Below, one piece after another: positions 1 through 7,390 of a DNA stretch of 33,611 nt. The DNA is taken from assembly GCA_003134555.1 (NCBI GenBank), contig PLBO01000067.1, positions 34,680 to 68,290 on the forward strand, in the 5' to 3' direction. Every line of letters begins with the position of its first letter. The first letter of the stretch is position 1. The translations under genes were made by a program, and so were the position numbers. This stretch comes from Actinomycetota bacterium (lineage in GTDB: Bacteria; Actinomycetota; Acidimicrobiia; IMCC26256; PALSA-610). The notes under the pieces are model-generated. The model was given only the letters and a program-made list of their open reading frames with translations, was not told the DNA's origin and made no database searches.

Positions 1-326
1 AGCGTGACGTCGTGATTCGCGAGGTGGACGACGGAGCCGTCGAAGCCATCCGCGATCGCCGAGCAGGACGGACAGCCGGCCGTGTAGTCAGGCCCGAACA
101 TGAAGTGATAGATGAGGAGCTGCGAGCGTCCGCCGAAGAGATCAGCGAGGGACGCCGTGCCGTCGTCGGTCTCGAAGCGGTACGCCTTGTCGATTCGAAC
201 CCACGGCAACTCCTGTCGCTTGCGGGCCAGTTCGTCGCTCCGCCGCGTCAGCGCCTTCTCGGCGTCGAGCAGCTCCAGCCGGGCTGCAAGCCACTCTTCA
301 CGGGTTCCGGTCTTGTGATCGGTCAT
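1..326 (-). CDS. DUF899 thioredoxin-like protein, N-terminal part (runs off the left edge)
   Basis: About 108 codons are visible, starting at ATG 326 behind a purine-rich AGAAGGA ribosome site. The N-terminal region is typical of the DUF899 family, a thioredoxin-fold group of unknown reaction common in actinobacteria. It opens MTDHKTGTREEWLAARLELL, followed by a basic RKRQELPWVRIDKAY stretch and a LADLFGGRSQLLIYHFMFGP segment. A CPSC motif (CxxC, where the thioredoxin active site would lie) is visible just before the edge. The gene is the third leftward gene after an ArsR regulator and an SRPBCC protein. That trio often occurs together, so common control by the ArsR protein is likely (inference). 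The C-terminal half is outside the window. The family call is firm; its biochemical role is not known. Confidence 0.88.
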   Translation of the reverse strand, partial: MTDHKTGTREEWLAARLELLDAEKALTRRSDELARKRQELPWVRIDKAYRFETDDGTASLADLFGGRSQLLIYHFMFGPDYTAGCPSCSAIADGFDGSVVHLANHDVT

Positions 327-487
327 TGTCCTTCTCTCTTGTCGTTACAGCAGCTTGGCGTGGCCCCCGCCAACGATGACGTTCCACATCGAGGGCGTGA
401 GTCCGGGAGCCGACGAGGGCGCGATGACGGTCAAGGCCGTCCCTCCGCTCGTCGTGCGCGCGGAGCGCAACGTCGCACGAGTGTCCG

Positions 488-928
488 TCAGGCCTCGCCC
501 GCGGACCCGCGGTCGGGTCCCGGGTCCCCGCCCGCGACGCGCACCGCGAGCCGTTCGAGGTAATGCGCCCAACCCTTGCCGTGGTCGTCGACCGCGTCGT
601 CCGGAAGGCCCGAGTGCACCAGCCGCACGCGGGTCTTGGCGCCTTCGGGATGCAGCGTGATCGCGATGGTGGTCGATCCGGGCGGGATCGGGTGGCCGTC
701 TGCTTCCCAGCCGAAAGTGAAGACCACCTTCTCCATGGGAACGACCTCGACGTACTCCCCCGCCGATTGGAACTGACCGGCGACGAACACGCGGTAGATG
801 CCGCCGGGCCGGGGGTCGATCTCGGCGACGGTGCCGTGCCACTGGACGAGCTCGTCGGGTTCGGTGAGGAACGGCCAGATCGTCTCTGGTGTCGCCTCGA
901 TCACGATCTCGCGCACGAGCTCAGCCAT
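488..928 (-). CDS. SRPBCC / AHSA1-like START-fold protein
   Basis: A 146-residue protein of the SRPBCC superfamily, in the AHSA1/activator-of-Hsp90-ATPase-like branch. The pattern is characteristic: an N-terminal strand (REIVIEATPETIWPFLTEPDELVQWHG), a PGGIYRV segment, a VVFTFGWE core strand and a C-terminal helix (GKGWAHYLERLAVRVAGG). These proteins form a hydrophobic ligand cavity; the ligand here is unknown. The ATG at 928-926 overlaps the TGA of the upstream arsR gene by one base, so the two are translationally coupled. ArsR-SRPBCC pairs are very common in actinobacteria, and the regulator usually controls the pair. The last ten or so residues (DPGPDRGSAGEA) are low-complexity and probably disordered. 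Confidence 0.9.
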   Translation of the reverse strand: MAELVREIVIEATPETIWPFLTEPDELVQWHGTVAEIDPRPGGIYRVFVAGQFQSAGEYVEVVPMEKVVFTFGWEADGHPIPPGSTTIAITLHPEGAKTRVRLVHSGLPDDAVDDHGKGWAHYLERLAVRVAGGDPGPDRGSAGEA

Positions 929-1245
929 CAGCGCTTCTCCTTGTCTCGTTGGGCGGCTTCGGCGACGTCACGGAGTCGCTCCAGCCCCGACGTCCAGTAC
1001 TCGTCGAGGAACTTGCGCAGCTTCTTCATCTCGTTCCTATCCGCGCGGTACAAGCGGCGCGTCCCGTCGCGGCGCTCGGTCACCAAGCCCGCGGTCTTGA
1101 GGACCGCGAGATGCTGCGAGATCGCGGAACGGGTGACCTCGCCGAAGTGATCGGCGATATCCGTGGCCGGCAGCTCGCGCATCCACACCAATCGGAGGAT
1201 CTCCCGCCGCCGGGGCTCGGCCAACGCCTTGAGTGCAGCATCCAC
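928..1245 (-). CDS. ArsR-family winged-helix transcriptional regulator
   Basis: A 105-residue protein covering a complete ArsR-type winged helix-turn-helix. It begins DAALKALAEPRRREILRLV, continues with a recognition-helix region (TRSAISQHLAVLKTAGLV) and a wing (ERRDGTRRLYRA), and ends with a charged C-terminal helix. No cysteine is present, so it is not a thiolate metal sensor. I chose GTG 1245 over the GTG at 1266 because family members start at this point. The longer version would also begin inside the promoter spacer. A TATACT box ends six bases before GTG 1245, which implies a leaderless message. The gene is coupled to the SRPBCC gene and probably represses its own operon through the palindrome in the promoter. 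Confidence 0.9.
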   Translation of the reverse strand: MDAALKALAEPRRREILRLVWMRELPATDIADHFGEVTRSAISQHLAVLKTAGLVTERRDGTRRLYRADRNEMKKLRKFLDEYWTSGLERLRDVAEAAQRDKEKR

Positions 1246-1281
1246 TCGATGAGTATAAGCCGTCACTTACGTAAGCGTCAA
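1246..1281 (-). promoter_or_regulatory. Promoter and operator of the ArsR-SRPBCC-DUF899 operon
   Basis: Reading leftward: a -35 box TTGACG (1281-1276), an 18-base spacer, a -10 box TATACT (1257-1252), then six bases to GTG 1245. The start codon therefore falls at the expected transcription start (leaderless). The spacer begins with a perfect 10-base palindrome, CTTACGTAAG (1275-1266), directly after the -35 box. This is the expected place for a repressor operator. The boxes and the palindrome are seen directly; the operator role is inferred. Confidence 0.7.
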
Positions 1282-1312
1282 CTACATATCAGTGCCGCAC
1301 GGGCTCGCGGGT

Positions 1313-3877
1313 TCATTCGAGTGGTTGGTGCGCGATCGAGACCGGCTCGCGCCCGGCGAGGAGCCAGCCCCCGACGATCGCGAACACCGGAAGGCCCACG
1401 ATGATGACTGCGAGGTCGAGATATGGCACGCGCGTCAGCGGATGCAGATCGCTTCGGTGCCAGGCGACAAGCGCGAGGTATGCGCCCCCGGTCCCGAGCA
1501 CTCCTCCGAGGAGTGCGAGCGCGCCCGCGGTGGCGCTGGTGATCGTGCGCCGCGTGGTGCTGGTCGCTCCGGTTGCCGCGAGCGTGCGGAGCTCGTTGGC
1601 AGTTTCACTACGGATGAGGCCGACGGTCATGGCCAGCACGCCCAGCGCAACGAGGAGGCCGACCGCGGTGGCTCCGTCGCGAAGTCCCGCGTTCGACGCC
1701 TGCTTCTGTCGAGTTTCGACGGTGAGCCCGGCCACGGCAGCAGTGTGGCGAGCCGAGCTGATCTGGGCCGTGGTGAGCGGCGACCGGGTCTGAATGAACC
1801 AACCCGCCGCCACCGACTCGAGTCCGAATTCCTGGAGCGCGTGCTTGGTGAGCAGCGTGTCGGGGGCCGAGGTGTACGTCGGAAGCTTGACGGTCTGGAT
1901 GATCGGGTTCCAGTCGTCCGGACCTTGGCGGGCGGCGGAGCCGGGCGTTGGCTGGACGCCGTTCACGCGGCACCGAGGTTGCGACGCCTTGCAACGCGTG
2001 ACACCGCCCCGGGGTGCAATAACCACGAGACCCCCGAGGTCGCGTCGTCCGGTGATGACGTCGGCGTTCGCGTTGATCTCGCTCGGACTGATCCCGTAGA
2101 AGTTCAACAGCGCGGGAGTAGCGACGTAGAGCGGCATTTCGTTGGAGATCTCGACGCCCTGCCGTCCTCCGTGCGCCACGGTCCTCACCTTGCCCAACGT
2201 GGCGGTCACGTCGGTCGCGGTCGGCGACGCGGAATCGACGGCTGCGGCGAGCGGGATGACGGCCCGCGCGTGGAGCGACGCGGCGAGCGCGTCGACGCGG
2301 GGTTGCAGTCCCTGCACGTCGGCCTCGGTCGGGCCGGGTGTCGCGACAGCCGCATTGCCGGGTGCGGAGCCACCGACCGAGCCGAGCGTGAGGATGGCTT
2401 GGTTGTTCGCAAGATTGGCCTCGGCGGGGGGAATCGCGGCCGCGGCGGCGCTGACGGCGACTGTCGCCGCGATCGCGAGTGCAAGGCTGATGGCTCCGAG
2501 GGCCGCCGCCGATCGGGCTTGGTAACGCGCCAGGTCGCGCAAAGCGAGCCGCAACGCGATCGGCGCCCGTCGTCCGATCGCCGCCAGTCCTCGAATAAAC
2601 AGCGGTCCGAGGGACAACATCCCGAAGGTGGTCGCGATCGTCCCGGCGACGATCAGGAAGGCGTTCGGCGCGTTGTCGTTGCGATGCGCGAACGCGAGGC
2701 ACCCGACCCCTGCGGCCACCAAGACGCCACCGGCACCGGCGAATCGGTGCGCGGGTTTGGGTGGCGACGGCCGCCCGGACAGCGCCGCGACGACCGACCC
2801 TCGGGACGCCGAGCGCGCCGGCCACCAGGCGGCGACAACGGCAGTCACGACCGCCAGGACCATTGCGCCCCCGATGGCCCACCACTGCAAGTGGAATCGG
2901 TCGACGCGGTGCTCGACGAGGTGCTCGAAGCGGGGAGCGAGCGCAATCCACGTGGCGAGGCCCAAGACAGCTCCGGTCACGGCGCCGACGGCCCCGACGA
3001 CCGTTCCGTTCGCGACCATCGCGAGGCGAACCTGACGGTCGGTTGCGCCGAGCGCGCCGAGCATGCCGAGCGCCCGGAGCCGACGCTGAGCCATGACGGC
3101 GAAACCCGCGGCGGCAACGAGACCCACGAACAACAGACCGATGGTCTCCAGCGCGAGGACGACCACGGCGGCGGCGGTCTTGTTCAACGTCGAGCGAGTT
3201 CCGATGCTCGTCGGGCTCCCCCTCGGGCGGAACGTGTCGAGTTGCTTCCCGGAAGCGTCGAACAGGATGGTCACCTGGGTCGGCCGGTTGATCCGGCCCG
3301 GCGCGACGAGCGCGAACTCGTCGCTCAGGTTCACGGGGTTCTCGACCATTCCCACGACGTGGCGGGTCACGCCGTTCACGACGAACGGGTCGCCGATGTG
3401 CACGTTGAACGACGCCGCGGCATCACCGGTCATCGCGATGTCTCCGGCGCCCGTCGGAAAGCGCCCGGCGACGAGACGCAAGGTCGAACTCGCGTACCCA
3501 CCACTGGGGTCCTGCGCGCGGAGATCCACCGCGTCGAGGGATCCCGGGATCGGGATGCTCTGGTGGTCGATCTCCTCGACCGTGCCGAACGCGTGCTGCG
3601 CAGCCGCGACATCGATGGGGTCGGGACCGGAGAGCGTCATCGAACCGGTCGCGGTGCCCATCGTCGGGTCGAGCGGTAGTCCGGCGTTGTACGCGAGCGA
3701 CACTCCGACCGTGGTTGCCCCGACGGACAACACCATCAGCGCCAACACGAGTATCTGCTGGCGCCACTCACGACGGAACAGCCGCCACGACCAACGGAAG
3801 ATCGCGCGGCGCGCCGGACCGCCGCCGAAGCCCGGCGTGTTCAATTCCCGCGGTCGCTCCTCGAGCGCCAGGCTCAC
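1313..3877 (-). CDS. FtsX/MacB-type ABC transporter permease, two-domain
   Basis: An 854-residue membrane protein starting at GTG 3877, whose GTGA overlaps the stop of the ATPase gene by four bases. A first membrane segment (around residues 27-48, QQILVLALMVLSVGATTVGV) is followed by a large extracytoplasmic domain. Next comes an FtsX block with ETIGLLFVGLVAAAGFAVM and the coupling-helix-like RRLRALGMLGALGATDRQVR. A second half has its own anchor helix (LGAISLALAIAATVAVSAAA), another extracellular domain, and a closing FtsX block with RSETANELRTLAATGATSTTRR. This duplicated FtsX layout is typical of actinobacterial peptide, lipid or drug exporters of the MacB/LolC superfamily. The substrate is not identifiable. 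The gene forms an operon with the ATPase and the PadR regulator. Confidence 0.92.
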   Translation of the reverse strand: MSLALEERPRELNTPGFGGGPARRAIFRWSWRLFRREWRQQILVLALMVLSVGATTVGVSLAYNAGLPLDPTMGTATGSMTLSGPDPIDVAAAQHAFGTVEEIDHQSIPIPGSLDAVDLRAQDPSGGYASSTLRLVAGRFPTGAGDIAMTGDAAASFNVHIGDPFVVNGVTRHVVGMVENPVNLSDEFALVAPGRINRPTQVTILFDASGKQLDTFRPRGSPTSIGTRSTLNKTAAAVVVLALETIGLLFVGLVAAAGFAVMAQRRLRALGMLGALGATDRQVRLAMVANGTVVGAVGAVTGAVLGLATWIALAPRFEHLVEHRVDRFHLQWWAIGGAMVLAVVTAVVAAWWPARSASRGSVVAALSGRPSPPKPAHRFAGAGGVLVAAGVGCLAFAHRNDNAPNAFLIVAGTIATTFGMLSLGPLFIRGLAAIGRRAPIALRLALRDLARYQARSAAALGAISLALAIAATVAVSAAAAAIPPAEANLANNQAILTLGSVGGSAPGNAAVATPGPTEADVQGLQPRVDALAASLHARAVIPLAAAVDSASPTATDVTATLGKVRTVAHGGRQGVEISNEMPLYVATPALLNFYGISPSEINANADVITGRRDLGGLVVIAPRGGVTRCKASQPRCRVNGVQPTPGSAARQGPDDWNPIIQTVKLPTYTSAPDTLLTKHALQEFGLESVAAGWFIQTRSPLTTAQISSARHTAAVAGLTVETRQKQASNAGLRDGATAVGLLVALGVLAMTVGLIRSETANELRTLAATGATSTTRRTITSATAGALALLGGVLGTGGAYLALVAWHRSDLHPLTRVPYLDLAVIIVGLPVFAIVGGWLLAGREPVSIAHQPLE

Positions 3878-4596
3878 GATTTCGCTTCCGGCGCGAACAG
3901 CGACTCCGGTCCGGCCGGTGGCATGGTCTGATCGACCACGCGCCCGTCGCGGAGAAACACCACCCGATCGGCCCACGACGCCAGTTGCGCGTCATGGGTG
4001 ACCACCACGCCCGCCACGCCGCGCTGACACGCGGCGCGGATGAGCCGGATCACCGACTCTGCGTTCGCCGAATCGAGCGCACCCGATGGTTCGTCCGCCA
4101 GAAGCAGGTGTCGATCCCCCACCACCGCGCGGGCGATCGCGACGCGTTGTCTCTCTCCACCCGAAAGCTCATCGGGAAAACTCGAAGCGCGGTCGGCGAG
4201 CCCGAGCTCCTCCAGCGCCTCCATCCCGGCGACGCGAGCCTTGCGCGCGCTGATGCCGTCGAGTTCCATCGGCAGGCAGACGTTCTCCAGCGCGCTCAAG
4301 CCGGCCAGCAGGTTGAAGTCCTGGAACACGTAGCCGATCGACCGGCGCCGCAATCGGGCCCGGTCGTTGCGCGACATCGCCGACACTGTGACTCCGTCGA
4401 TCAGGACGTCGCCGCCCGACGGAATCTCGAGACTTCCCGCGATCGTCAACAGCGTGCTCTTCCCCGAACCGCTGGGGCCCATCACCGCCACCAGCGCGCC
4501 CGACTCGACCGAGAGATCGATGCCGCGCAACGCGTGCACCTCGTTCGCGCCTTCGCCGTACACCTTGGAAACGTTCCGCAGCTCGAGCGCGCTCAT
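3874..4596 (-). CDS. ABC transporter ATP-binding protein (MacB/LolD type)
   Basis: A 240-residue ATPase starting at ATG 4596, overlapping the PadR stop by four bases. Walker A is GPSGSGKST (residues 40-48), the Q-loop is FQDFNLL, the signature is LSGGERQRVAIARA, Walker B plus D-loop is LLLADEPSGALDS, and the H-loop is VVTHDAQ. All catalytic residues are intact. The sequence places it in the MacB/LolD/FtsE group that pairs with FtsX-fold permeases, matching the permease encoded next. These systems use ATP to drive mechanotransmission or export, not classic channel-type transport. The neighbouring PadR protein is the likely regulator. The longer reading frame upstream is arginine-rich and overlaps padR, so it is not used. 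Confidence 0.95.
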   Translation of the reverse strand: MSALELRNVSKVYGEGANEVHALRGIDLSVESGALVAVMGPSGSGKSTLLTIAGSLEIPSGGDVLIDGVTVSAMSRNDRARLRRRSIGYVFQDFNLLAGLSALENVCLPMELDGISARKARVAGMEALEELGLADRASSFPDELSGGERQRVAIARAVVGDRHLLLADEPSGALDSANAESVIRLIRAACQRGVAGVVVTHDAQLASWADRVVFLRDGRVVDQTMPPAGPESLFAPEAKS

Positions 4597-5177
4597 CGCC
4601 GCACCCCCGACCTTCGCCGCAACCGAGGCGCCAAAGCAGGTCCGGGCGGCGCCGGTGGATCTGCCGCAAGGCGGGCGAGGCGACCGTCCGCAGCGTCCAG
4701 CCATCGAATCACCGAGTCGAGCCGGAACAACTCTGCATCAACGACCAACAAGAAGCCGACCTCGTGCTCGGCGGCGTCGTCCTTCAGACGCGTCCACTGC
4801 TGCATGAGCTCGACGACGTACCGCCGGTGCAGCTGCACCACGTCGCGCACGTCGACACCGGGCAGCCGTAGGGCGACCAAGACTTTGATGACCAACTCGT
4901 CGCGCGGCGGCGATGTCATGTCCGGCGGCGTGCGCAACCACGTCGCCAGCTCCGCCGCACCCTCGGTCGTGATTCGAAAACCTCGCTGCGGGCCCTCGTC
5001 GCCGTCGCCTTCCGACTCGACGAGCCCGTCACGCTCGAGCCGTTGCAGGGTCGTATAGACCTGACCGACGTTGAGCGGCCACACCTCGCCCGTTCGGTCC
5101 TCGAATTCCTGACGAAGCTGCAGCCCGTACTTCGGCCCGTCACTCAACAGCGCGAGCAGGGCGTGACGGACGCTCAC
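4593..5177 (-). CDS. PadR-family transcriptional regulator
   Basis: A 194-residue protein with an N-terminal PadR winged helix (SVRHALLALLSDGPKYGLQLRQEFE, then VGQVYTTLQRLERDGLVES and a wing ending GFRITTEG). A C-terminal Vir-like helical dimerisation domain follows, and the tail is a proline/arginine-rich stretch (about residues 170-194). PadR proteins usually repress an adjacent ABC exporter and are released by the exporter's substrate. Here the gene leads the operon padR-ATPase-permease with four-base ATGA overlaps, so autoregulation and exporter control are likely (inference). Translation starts at GTG 5177. A promoter with inverted repeats lies just upstream, within the decayed 3' end of the neighbouring toxin gene. 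Confidence 0.93.
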   Translation of the reverse strand: MSVRHALLALLSDGPKYGLQLRQEFEDRTGEVWPLNVGQVYTTLQRLERDGLVESEGDGDEGPQRGFRITTEGAAELATWLRTPPDMTSPPRDELVIKVLVALRLPGVDVRDVVQLHRRYVVELMQQWTRLKDDAAEHEVGFLLVVDAELFRLDSVIRWLDAADGRLARLAADPPAPPGPALAPRLRRRSGVRR

Positions 5178-5195
5178 GAGATGATCTTTCGAAGT

Positions 5196-5215
5196 AGCAT
5201 ACCGGGTATTTTACC
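5196..5215 (-). promoter_or_regulatory. Putative PadR operon promoter with overlapping inverted repeats
   Basis: A -10-like TATGCT (5201-5196) sits about 20 bases before the padR GTG, with only a weak -35 candidate. It overlaps two inverted repeats: ATACC-G-GGTAT (5199-5209) and GGTA-TTT-TACC (5205-5215). The repeats share GGTAT and form an AT-rich block in otherwise GC-rich DNA. This would suit an autoregulatory PadR operator. The repeats are visible; the function is inferred. Confidence 0.45.
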
Positions 5216-5267
5216 GAGCTTGCACGACTCGGGCAACGCCCGACAACAACTGACTTCGCGCGGCGGC

Positions 5268-5709
5268 TTACGCGATAGCGATCGTGGCCCAGGCGACGCC
5301 TTCGTCGTCGAGAAACCCCGGGCAAGATGCCGGCCGCGCTCTCTTCGGATAGCCAGACTGTCCCGCGCAGCAGGCGGGCCAGCGCGGTTGCTTCGAGGTT
5401 CAACAAGTCGAGCCGAGGGTGGCGCGCGGCGATGTCGACCATCAGCGGAATCGTCGTGTGAGGATCCGGGAGTCCGATGTCGTCTCGGAGTTCGAGCAAG
5501 CTGCGGATCGCGCGCTCTTGCTCGCCGGCCGGGAGTTGCTCGAATGGCCCGGACAAGTGACCCCCCGCGCCGATTGCCGCGGCACGGCAGGCGCGGTAGT
5601 ACCAGTAGCTCGTGGTGTGGAGCTCAACCCGGCGCCGAGTCTTGCGGAGCCCGACCAGGAGCTCCTCGATCAGCAGGCGGTCATCGAGGACGACATTCGG
5701 CGACGCCAA
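5268..5709 (-). pseudogene. Frameshifted toxin-like partner of the AbrB-like antitoxin
   Basis: Reads from TTG 5709, eight bases after the antitoxin stop. The first about 130 codons look coding: an LVLDD-like start (NVVLDDRLLIEELLVGL), an HTTSYWYYRACRAA segment, GGHLSGPFEQL, then LLNLEATALARLLRGTVWLSEESAAGILPG. At the C4/G4 run (5316-5319) the frame switches to an arginine-rich tail that runs on into padR. Skipping one base there restores FLDDEGVAWATIAIA and a TAA at 5270-5268, giving a protein of about 145 residues. I therefore read a one-base insertion or a sequencing error. The protein resembles uncharacterised actinobacterial proteins encoded beside AbrB/MazE-type antitoxins. It is not a recognisable PIN domain. 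The toxin function is inferred from pairing only. Confidence 0.6.
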
Positions 5710-5717
5710 CGGACCGA

Positions 5718-5852
5718 CTATTGATCGATCAGGTCAGCGTCTTCGATCTCGGCGAGCCCGGCGGCGTAGCGGTCGCGAAGGACACGACGCAGCTCGGCGG
5801 GCACACTCGTCTGACCCCGATGCGACACTTTGGCGGTGCTCGTTGCAGCCAT
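5718..5852 (-). pseudogene. Shortened AbrB/MazE-like antitoxin
   Basis: A 44-codon frame from ATG 5852. The N-terminus, MAATSTAKVSHRGQTSVPAE, matches the start of the SpoVT/AbrB swapped-hairpin DNA-binding domain as found in actinobacterial antitoxins. The C-terminus, LRDRYAAGLAEIEDADLIDQ, matches the partner-binding tail of the same proteins. The middle is missing: the second half of the AbrB fold, usually with WGL..GG(E/D)xG and an IVPGG strand. The two ends are joined in frame. I infer an internal deletion of roughly 30 codons, so DNA binding is probably lost. The following gene is frameshifted as well. An alternative is that this is a genuinely minimal antitoxin that still neutralises its partner. 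Confidence 0.55.
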
Positions 5853-5858
5853 GTCTGC

Positions 5859-5883
5859 TTTGTAATCTGCAACAGATCACAAA
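5859..5883. promoter_or_regulatory. Inverted repeat upstream of the toxin-antitoxin pair
   Basis: Two 11-base arms, TTTGTAATCTG (5859-5869) and CAGATCACAAA (5873-5883), differ by one base from perfect symmetry and are separated by CAA. They lie seven bases upstream of the antitoxin ATG, where an autoregulatory operator of an AbrB-type module would be expected. The role is inferred from position. Confidence 0.45.
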
Positions 5884-5981
5884 GCGCACCGGCCTCGTCG
5901 GGCACTTCCGGGAATGGCGATTTGTGAGGTATTACCGGTCTTTGCGCTTTAGACATCAGCGATGCGCGCCGTTTCAGGATC

Positions 5982-7235
5982 ATGCCCGAAACGTCCGAGG
6001 CGCGAGACCCGAGTTGCATCCTGATCCGCAACGAGATGGGCGGGATCGTTGCCGCACACGGCGAAGTCTTGGACGTGCTGGGTTGGACCGCCGAGGAGAT
6101 CCTCGGCCTCTCGTCTACGACACTTATCCATCCGGAGGACCAGACCAGCGCGATCACCGCCTGGCTGCAGATGATCGAAACCCCCGGCGCGACCGCCGCC
6201 TGGAGGGGCCGCTACCGCGCTCGGGCGGGCACGTGGCGTTGGGTCGAGTCGCTGAACACCAATAACCTCGATGATCCGAATGAGCCGTGCGTGACCAGCT
6301 CCCTTCGACCGGTCACCGTGGAACAGGTCGGGATCGAAGAGGAACTGCGCTCTCGCAAGCAACTCATCAGCCGACTCTCCGACTCGCTCCCCGTGGGGCT
6401 CTTCCAGATCGATCTCCGCCGACACCTCACGTTTACCAACGATCGCCTGCACGTCATCATTCAAACTCCGGCAGCCGCGACGACGGCGGCGCAGTTCGCC
6501 GCAGTACACCCCGACGATCGCGACAGGCTCGAGACGGCGCTCACCGCCGTCCTCGCCGACGAACTCGTCGATGACCTCGAGCTCCGCTTCCAGCTACCGA
6601 CTGTCGACGGTGACGGGCGCGGAACGCGGGTCTGTCTGCTGAGCCTGCGTTCGCTGACCGACAGCACAGACGTCGTCACCGGCGCGATCGGCTGTGTGAG
6701 TGATGTTACCGACAGTGTTCGACTCCGCCGGGAGCTCCAGATTCGAGCCAACGTCGACGCGTTGACAGGCTGCCTCAACCGAAGCGCCACCCTCGAACTT
6801 CTCGAACTCGCCGTTCACGAAGGGGCGACGAACGACGACGGGCTAGCCGTCATCTTCGTCGACCTCGATGACTTCAAGAACGTCAACGACCGATACGGGC
6901 ACGCCACCGGCGACGCAATCCTCATCGCCGCGTCCCGGCGAATGCGGGCCGGGCTTCGCTCCGACGACCACGTCGGTCGACTCGGCGGAGATGAATTCCT
7001 CGTCATATGCCCAAACGTCCCCAGCCGCCAACACGCAATCGACGTCGCAGGTCGACTCGACGCGAGCCTCCAAGGAACCGTCGCGGTCGCCGGCCACACG
7101 ATCGAACTACGAGCAACCCTCGGACTCGCCTGGACAAACGACGAAATCTCCCCGGACGAACTCGTCGCGCGAGCAGATCAAGCCATGTACAAGGCCAAGC
7201 AAGCCCGACGCGCACCGCAACGCGTCAACAGATAG
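5982..7235 (+). CDS. PAS-PAS-GGDEF diguanylate cyclase
   Basis: A 417-residue signalling protein with no membrane segment. A PAS domain spans about residues 10-115 (GWTAEEILGLSSTTLIHPEDQ; RAGTWRWVES). A second PAS-like domain spans about 128-245 (LPVGLFQIDLRRHLTFTND; VHPDDRDRLE; GAIGCVSDVTD). The GGDEF domain spans about 253-410, starting DALTGCLNRSATLELL. The active-site loop GGDEF is intact (335-339). The metal-binding VDLDDFKNVND is present, and an RSDD inhibitory-site motif (326-329) has the canonical spacing. It should make cyclic di-GMP from two GTP and be feedback-inhibited. ATG 5982 is preceded by a short purine stretch (AGGA); an ATG at 5962 is out of frame. The gene runs opposite to the toxin-antitoxin remnant on its left. 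Confidence 0.93.
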   Translation: MPETSEARDPSCILIRNEMGGIVAAHGEVLDVLGWTAEEILGLSSTTLIHPEDQTSAITAWLQMIETPGATAAWRGRYRARAGTWRWVESLNTNNLDDPNEPCVTSSLRPVTVEQVGIEEELRSRKQLISRLSDSLPVGLFQIDLRRHLTFTNDRLHVIIQTPAAATTAAQFAAVHPDDRDRLETALTAVLADELVDDLELRFQLPTVDGDGRGTRVCLLSLRSLTDSTDVVTGAIGCVSDVTDSVRLRRELQIRANVDALTGCLNRSATLELLELAVHEGATNDDGLAVIFVDLDDFKNVNDRYGHATGDAILIAASRRMRAGLRSDDHVGRLGGDEFLVICPNVPSRQHAIDVAGRLDASLQGTVAVAGHTIELRATLGLAWTNDEISPDELVARADQAMYKAKQARRAPQRVNR

Positions 7236-7390
7236 CGGCTCCCATTGACGCGTCCATGACACGGGCGCGCACATCGCGGCGGACTCCAACGGGAGTCGGC
7301 GGGAGCCGGACGGTACGAGGAGGGTCGCGCCAACGGCCCGACCTCGACGCGCGCGTGGCATGAAACGCGTCCCTCCCGACCTGCGCTTTT

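Noticed and set aside
1292-3679. A 795-codon open frame on the forward strand
   Set aside because: It is antisense to the ABC permease, rich in Arg/Gly/Asp, and without domain resemblance. It reflects the high GC of the real gene on the other strand.
4596-4704. An earlier start (ATG 4704) for the ABC ATPase
   Set aside because: The extra 36 residues are arginine-rich, overlap the padR coding end by over 100 bases and precede the normal family start at ATG 4596.
7282-7297. Hairpin GACTCC-AACG-GGAGTC after the diguanylate cyclase as a terminator
   Set aside because: The stem is only six pairs and no T tract follows on either strand, so it is not supported as an intrinsic terminator.
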